Positions 57,832 through 64,000 of a stretch of DNA of 64,000 bases are shown here, in pieces (the stretch's first letter is position 1; each line of letters opens with the position of its first letter). The DNA is from Turritopsis dohrnii. Its lineage: Eukaryota; Cnidaria; Hydrozoa; Anthoathecata; Oceaniidae. A program made the translations under genes and the position numbers. The notes under the pieces are model-generated. The model saw only the letters and a list, made by a program, of their open reading frames with translations. It did not search any database and was not told where the DNA came from. The stretch spans positions 62,001 to 126,000 of the forward strand of contig BQMF02000279.1 in NCBI GenBank assembly GCA_027922465.2, read 5' to 3'.

Positions 57832-58499
57832 TGTTTTGTATGTATCTGACTATATCATGATGGGGGGCTTGGTGAAAAGGCAATTTAGCTTGCTCTAACC
57901 ATTATATACGATCATAGATTGAAAGATTTATTTATACATTGGCGAAATAAAAAAAAAAAAAACCTACAAAGAAATAGCCACGATTTTCATACAATCGTGC
58001 AGAATAAATGTAGTTTTCAGAGCTGATAACTCAACTGGTCAACTGATTCGATTTCAACTGGCGCTGTAAATTTCTTTCAAAAAGAGATTAAACTGGGTAC
58101 GAAGCTGCGCAAAGAGATTTTGCAAGTCCGCCCGCGGCTTATCAACACCCGGTATATTATGTGTATCTCTCGTGTCATCATTCTTGGGCGCTATATGTTT
58201 TTAGAGGGTGGAAATATTGAATTCTGAGAAGAACGCAGAGGATTACATCATTTAGACTTTATTTACACCAGAATAAATCGATTGAAATTAATTGGCTACA
58301 TGTTCAAATTAAATATCACACTGTCGATAAATAGAAGTGTCAGATTTAAACTATACTGAACTTTATTCTTGAATTCCTATCGAAGAAATCGTATTTGTTC
58401 ACTTTGCATTTTTTCACTCACATGCATGTTTTCCTGCAACATTTTCCACAACTTTCTCCATGTGTAAACTCGCCATTTCGGTGAGTGTTGGAAAACAAA

Positions 58500-61400
58500 A
58501 TGGCGTCTTCTAATAGTGATACGATGACAGATTACAAGGGATCTTTTTTGAAAATGGCAAATTCAGCCATAAGTGCCAGTAAAACAGGATGGACTAGGGC
58601 AAAGCAGGTATGATATAGCCATTAAGTTTATTTCCCTTGGTAGCCTAATTCAAATAATCTCAAAAACATCAAACTGATGAAATAATATTTGACAAGAGAA
58701 AAAGAATGTGTGTGAAAGTGTGAAAGTGTGTGTATTGAGCAAAATTTAATTTAATTTTTATGCCACATTTAACATTTAACTCAAACCATAAACAATAAAG
58801 TATATAATATAATAGTGTTAGTTATTTGTCTTCCATGTGTTTGAATATCACTTAGTTTTTCTGTAGCTATACATAACTTTCAAATGTTTAGATTTCTATT
58901 TCTATTTATTAATTTGCATAAGGCATTACAATGGCCTAATCTCGCAAATGGAACAGAAAAATTACAAAAATGAAAATAGATGCTTTTAAAGCCGGGATAG
59001 TACTTTTAAAGTAACTGTCTACATTATTATTTTGATATTGCTATTCCCTCTTTAGTTTGCAGCGTTGTAAATATTATTGCATGTATTATTTTGAAGATAG
59101 GCCATCATTTTTTGCCCCAAAGTTTTTCCATCCCAAATTTTGACTTGTCCAAAAAAGTTTGTCTGTACAAAACTTTGGGACTTTCAATTATGTTTTTGGT
59201 TGATTTTGGGCCTGATAAGTAGCATATTGTACTTTAAATATCTCGATAAAGGCAGTCCTTAAAGAAGCCCAAAGCTCCTTAGCACTCAATTAAAAATGTT
59301 CCAGAAGAAGTGCCTTGCATTACAATTAAAGTTTACCGTGCAAGTTAGCCTCTCAAAGCATTACAATGTGTATAATAGAGAATATACAGAAGTAGTTGGT
59401 CAAGGGTTTTATGCGAAGAAGCTGTTCCACATTTGTTTATGAAAAGAGGAAGAAAACACTCTGTGGTAGGGTGCATTTACAACAAAGTTAAATCCTAAAG
59501 CAGGTCTCAAGTGAACTCCATTGCAGGATTTTTTTTTTATAATTCTACCGAACAAACACTGAACTCTTTTTTGTGCAATATATACATGGCGGAAACTTAT
59601 GAAAATAAAGAGTCGTGTAAATGATCTGCAGTGAATTCTTTATTTCCTAAAAAAAATCTGCATTCTTTCACAATAAGATTGATTTGAAATAAAGGTCATC
59701 ATATTAGAAAGTATGTACTTATAAAACGAAAAACTTTGTTCAAATGACATCATCATTTGACCAAAACTGTTGCCCTTCAGCAATAGAAATAATAAAGAAA
59801 AGTACCCAATTTACCTTATTCCTTCGTCAAAACCCGTGAGCAGTAATTTCTATTTTGTTTGATATACCTACCATATTTTTACACAATCTTTTGTTTGTTT
59901 TTTTTAAGGATAAGGAAACATTATTGTTTAAGTTTGCTTCTGTCCAATTTTTCATTTTGTAATAAATGCCGCCCTCTAATAAACACATCCTTCTATTAAA
60001 CGCTGCATCCAAAACCTTGAATTTGTAGTAAACGCCGCAGCGTTTATTAGAGGAAATACGGTACTTTGTCCTCAAAGTCCTCAAAAACACAAAATAGACC
60101 GAAATAATATCATAACTTTTCCTAGTAGCTTTTCCTAGTAGTTTATGTTTGTTTAACCCCAGCCTATGTTGTTCTTATATCCTGGGTTGTCATTCACAAA
60201 AGGTGGACTTCTTGCATAATTTATCTCATTATATATACTATGGATATTAAAAATAATTCAAAAGTTTTTCAGTCTAAATTCAAAAAGTTTTTATGCTAAA
60301 CATTTTCATTCATATTTACTTAATGAACTTAATGAATTTAGGAATTGGTTGATTGATGGAGGTAAAGTTAAAGTGATGGATGGCAGATTTAGACTGTTTA
60401 GTGATGATTTCCTGAGTGTTTAAAGGAGGTCTGCAGCTTCGGACTGACTGAAAAAATCATTTACCAAGTTAACTAAGCTTTTCTTGCACAGATTCTTCAC
60501 AGTAATTTTGTACAGTTGAGCAAGGATTTGATCAGCTGGTATGTTGTGATTTTCTTGAAGACATCCCATCCAGTATGAAACTTGTGAAATTGGAGAAGTC
60601 TCATTTCTAGAAATCTTGAAGCTTTCATGTACCTCTAGGGAATATTGAAGCTAGTGGTTAATTACCAAGCTTTTTATGACTAAAGATACAGTGAAGAGCA
60701 CGAGTTAGGAGTGACTCTGCTTGTTCTTGAGGCAGACTTAATTGTCTGGCATCGTTATTGGTCAGGTTGAAAAGCATGCAGAATCTCAGTATCATCTGGA
60801 TATTTGTATTTGAAACTTTTGCCAATGTACTGCTGACACAATTGAGTAGAAGAACATCTTTCGTTGGCAAGAAAATTAACTTTCCTGATTTTACGAGCTG
60901 TTGTGTTACAAAAAACAGTTGTTACACATTTTTTGTGAAACAGGTCATGAAAAAAGTCACAAACATAGTAAAAATAAATTTCTGTAAAACAACAACTTAA
61001 CTTCTTGTCTTGAATTGAGAGAGAAAAAAGAAAACAACTTTAGCCCAACATTCTTTATAATAAGGGTGGAGGAATTTTAAATAGCCACGGTAGTATTATT
61101 GAAGCCACGTTTCATATGTGGCAATTCTTAAATTTTTAAAGTGATAGACGTCCCCCCCCCTCCCCTGGGTATAATAGGGTAGGTGAGAGATAATGTCCCA
61201 AATTTAACAGGGTGGGTGGAATAAGTTGGATGGAATTTTTCTGTGAATTTAATTTATATTTATGTGACCAATGAGCAATCCTTGTTGACGACAGTGCCAG
61301 TAGTATATAATGTTTTTACTTTGAATTTTTAGTTTACAGAAGAAAGAATCGGAAATGCTGAAAAAACTGAATATGATGCTCAGTTTGAAAATTTATGCCT

Positions 61401-64000
61401 TAAAGCCGACCGAACAAAGCAACTAACTGAAAAAATTTTGAGGCAAGCAGAATCTATGTTGCAACCCAATCCTGGTAGGAATATTCTTCATTCGAAGCAA
61501 ATGTAGTACAGCAGTACTTCCTGGTGATTTGCTTGTTTATCGAAACATTTCCCTATCCTCATTGTAGGCCCCTTTCAAATATTTTCAAATGCCATGGAAT
61601 ACACCTATTTGTTTTTTTTTTAATCTTTTTTATTTATTATTTTTTTATTCAATTCTTTAAGTTTAAGTTTCTGTCAACACCCCTGTACATGCTTTGGTAA
61701 CAGCAAGTTTGAGAAATTCAACTGTTAAACCAATTTTTTATCAAGAGCGCAAAGTGGACATTTCCTTGACTATTTCAGGTATTCGTATTGAGGAGTTTAT
61801 TAGCGAGAAGCTGGATAGAAAGAATCCCCCAAGACCTACAAATTCATTCGTCCTAGGACAAACTTTACAAGATTCCGGAAGAGATGTTGGTCCAGGAACG
61901 GGATACGGTGAGTGCGACAAATGATAATTGTTTATGTAAAACACAAAGGCTCCATAACCTGTTTCAGTTTCCAATAACATCAACAATAAAACAAACTTTT
62001 AAAATAGGAAATTCTAAGGACTTCTTGTTTTTTTAACTTATTCTTAAAATATGGACTAGGTTCATCCTTGGTAAAAGTTGGAACTGCCATGAAGAAAGTT
62101 GGAAACTCAGAGAAGGACTTCATGCAAAAGTCAATGTCACATTTTTTGCACCCTCTGAGAAGTTTTCTTGATAACGAAATGAAAACAATAACTGTATGTA
62201 TATATGACTTCAAATGAATCTTCATCTGGTGAAAGCTGCATGTAAACTGGCACCATGTGATTCTTTAGAGAGAAAGACGTGTTTTGGATGTGAAGAGGTT
62301 AGACCTGGATGCTTGTAAAACCAAAGTAAAAAAATCCACTACTGCCGAAAAAATGAGACAAGTTAGTATTATGTTCATGTATTCCGTTGACTTTTGTTTA
62401 CGTTGTGTATGTAATAAATGCGCATGTCTCATACGCATTTGGAGGGGAGGTCTTGGCTGTTTCATCTGCTGTTTAGTGGTGAATAGCAAACCCTTTTCAT
62501 TAAATACGTCACTATAGTCACTAAATAAATAGTTGGCAACATATTTGAAGACACGAAACGAGAAAGAAGCATTAAACACGTTATGAATTCAGTGAAAATG
62601 CTTTACTGTTTGAGTTGAAAGTTTTTCACTTAAAACAACATACGTTGTTTATACACTAAACAACGCATGACAAGGTATTTATTGGTTATGGGTCATGATT
62701 CATACAAATTGAATACTAGTAACATTAGCAAGGAAATAAAATTCTCTGTTCATAATGCTCTATGACTTGAACTTTTCTGTGTATATAACATCCAATAGCT
62801 TTTACAGGTATCCACTAAGGACAAGTTGCTTTTGATGAAACTCTTGTATTCTTTACGCCTACCTCGTTTTAAGCTCATTCATTCCTCTCCCTGGGAATCA
62901 AGGTATTTCAGGCTCAGCCTATGCTTATACGCTAAACAAATTGTATCATTCATTAGAAAACCCAGTAACGTAGTAATACCTTTTGTTGTCTGTCTCTAGC
63001 TTGCAGCTGCAGAGAGGCAGCTTAATTCCAGTTGAAACGAAACAATGTGTTTGTAAGGGCCAGAGGTGTTGTATTAATGAAAAGGTTTCTTGTAGAATGT
63101 CTTGAGCACTGGTTGCATTAGGTACAATAAGTGTACAATACTGTATTGATTGATTTATCTCCGCGGCGCTTGTTGATGTTGTCAGGTTTACGTGTGGCGC
63201 TTATTTCAAAGATTGATTAGAACGCGTAAACATTTTTGTGTAATTCGGGCCTAATAATGTTTTAAATTGATGGCTAGAACTCTTACTTTTACAAAAGCTA
63301 CTGCCAGGGGATTTGTTTTTACCGATGGAAAAAACTCAATTTCTGTGACGTGACACTTAAGCCTGGTTCAGACCTGACGATTACGACGATTACGACGATT
63401 ACGACGATTAAAATTCATTGTAATCGTCGTAACCGTCTAATGTGAACACTTTTGTAATCGTCGTAATCGACAAAATATCAAGTGTTTAGAAATACTTGAG
63501 AGTGTTCACACCTGGCCATTGGCGATTTCGACGATTCATTTTTATTTCAATCGTCGTAATCGCCAGGTCTGAACCAGGCTTTACTGTACATTGAGTACGA
63601 TTGTTGTAAGAAATGTATGACGCTTATTAAATTATGTTTGCCGAAATTGCGGCGCTTAATCGATCACTTGCCGTAGTATGTTGTGTCATTCATTTTTTTT
63701 TAAGAAATTGTCGGGAATTTTCAGTTTATTAGCAATCGGATTTACATTTTAGGCGGAAAATGAGCTCCGTCAAGCTCAATCTGATTTTGACCGTCAGCAA
63801 GAAGTAACCAGGTTACTGCTGGAAGGAGTGGGTACAGCTCATGTATGTGTGTTTACATGATGGTTTTTCTTCAACCTTGTGTGTACACGCTACGCTACTT
63901 ATTCTTCCTTTCTTTAGGCTAATCATTTGACGGCGTTAAATACCTTCGTCGAAGCTATGGCGTTATATTATACCGAGTGTCAGCAGCACATCTCTGAATT
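58500..64000 (+). CDS. SH3GLB: Endophilin-B (SH3GLB) N-BAR protein, exons 1-7, truncated by the window edge
   Basis: A cytosolic membrane-curving protein; endophilin-B family members act at mitochondria, Golgi and autophagosomes. Exons: 58500-58607, 61333-61474, 61779-61907, 62060-62193, 62269-62361, 63753-63842, 63918-64000 (open), with consistent phases giving 259 residues. Family matches are the N-terminal amphipathic segment (SFLKMANSAISASKTGWTRA), FTEERIGNAEKTEYDAQFEN, RIEEFISEKLDRK, GPGTGYGSSLVKVG, HPLRSFLDNEMKTI, RRVLDVKRLDLDACKTKVKK, QSDFDRQQEVTRLLLEGV and ANHLTALNTFVEA. The end of the BAR domain and the SH3 domain lie outside. B-type rather than A-type is supported by the RRVLDVKRLDLDACKTK and TRLLLEG segments. 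Confidence 0.93.
58608..61332 (+). other. SH3GLB: Endophilin-B intron 1
   Basis: Donor GTATGA, acceptor TTTTTAG. Mostly AT-rich, with a GCCGC/TTTATTAGAG repeat at 59960-60062 related to 57727-57831. A degenerate minus-strand frame at 60658-60870 ending SLLTRALHCIFSHKKLGN looks protein-like, but I cannot identify it. Confidence 0.5.
63359..63581. mobile_element. GACGATTAC-rich palindromic MITE in an endophilin-B intron
   Basis: AAGCCTGGTTCAGACCTGAC at the left pairs with the right end GCCAGGTCTGAACCAGGCTT. The interior carries four tandem ACGATTACG-type units and inverted GTCGTAATCG units. A diverged copy in opposite orientation is at 25985-26210, and a fragment (GCCGGTTCAGACCTGGTGAT) at about 19543-19580. 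Confidence 0.7.

Larger units (their letters stand above)
55331..58499. other. Intergenic region between opsin B and endophilin-B
   Basis: Holds LINE remnants (56239-56991 minus, 57170-57272 plus), a SINE (56490-56770) and a repeat with TTCGAGGGGGCGC words (57727-57831). The stretch 55331-56230 shows nothing I can identify. Confidence 0.55.

Noticed and set aside
1..64000. CRISPR array or bacterial operon
   Set aside because: Repeats are transposon-derived or microsatellite, and the genes are spliced animal genes.

Overview
The window is AT-rich animal nuclear DNA. It has spliced genes with many short exons and GT..AG introns, poly(A)-tailed retrocopies, a SINE and many non-autonomous DNA transposons. 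A fibrillar-type collagen, a Paf1-complex subunit, an endophilin-B gene and a pair of intronless opsin-like receptors together suggest an early-branching metazoan. A cnidarian, perhaps a medusozoan, is my best inference; no species is identified.

Layout: (1) 46-14404, minus strand: 5' part of a fibrillar-type collagen gene, with a signal-peptide exon, two TSPN/LamG exons, a linker exon and 34 Gly-X-Y exons, each exactly 54 or 45 bp. It runs off the left edge. (2) 14405-23327: intergenic DNA with small palindromic elements, some nested. (3) 23328-35961, minus strand: a complete CDC73 (parafibromin) gene in 19 exons, 538 codons plus stop, with every splice phase consistent. Its 7.6 kb first intron holds a 3.8 kb hAT transposon whose transposase is broken by one in-frame stop, plus several MITEs. 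(4) 35962-44296: transposon graveyard, with a tandem repeat split by a poly(A)-tailed retrocopy and by a SWIM-domain gene fragment, a CR1/Jockey-like LINE remnant and a tRNA-derived sequence. (5) 43.7-55.3 kb, plus strand: a tandem duplication carrying two opsin-like GPCR genes. The coding regions look identical although the flanks have diverged. Downstream blocks are present in two or three copies and carry a foldback element and a piggyBac-type MITE. (6) 55.3-58.5 kb: LINE remnants, one split by a SINE. (7) 58500 to the right edge, plus strand: the first seven exons of an endophilin-B (SH3GLB) gene.

The genes do not form a pathway: extracellular matrix (collagen), transcription elongation (CDC73), light or ligand sensing (opsin-like pair) and membrane curvature (endophilin-B). 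The most notable signals are the identical opsin pair, which keeps the retinal-binding lysine but none of the three known acidic counterions, the mosaic structure of its duplication, and a dense set of transposon insertions whose boundaries can be read from target duplications or paralogous empty sites.
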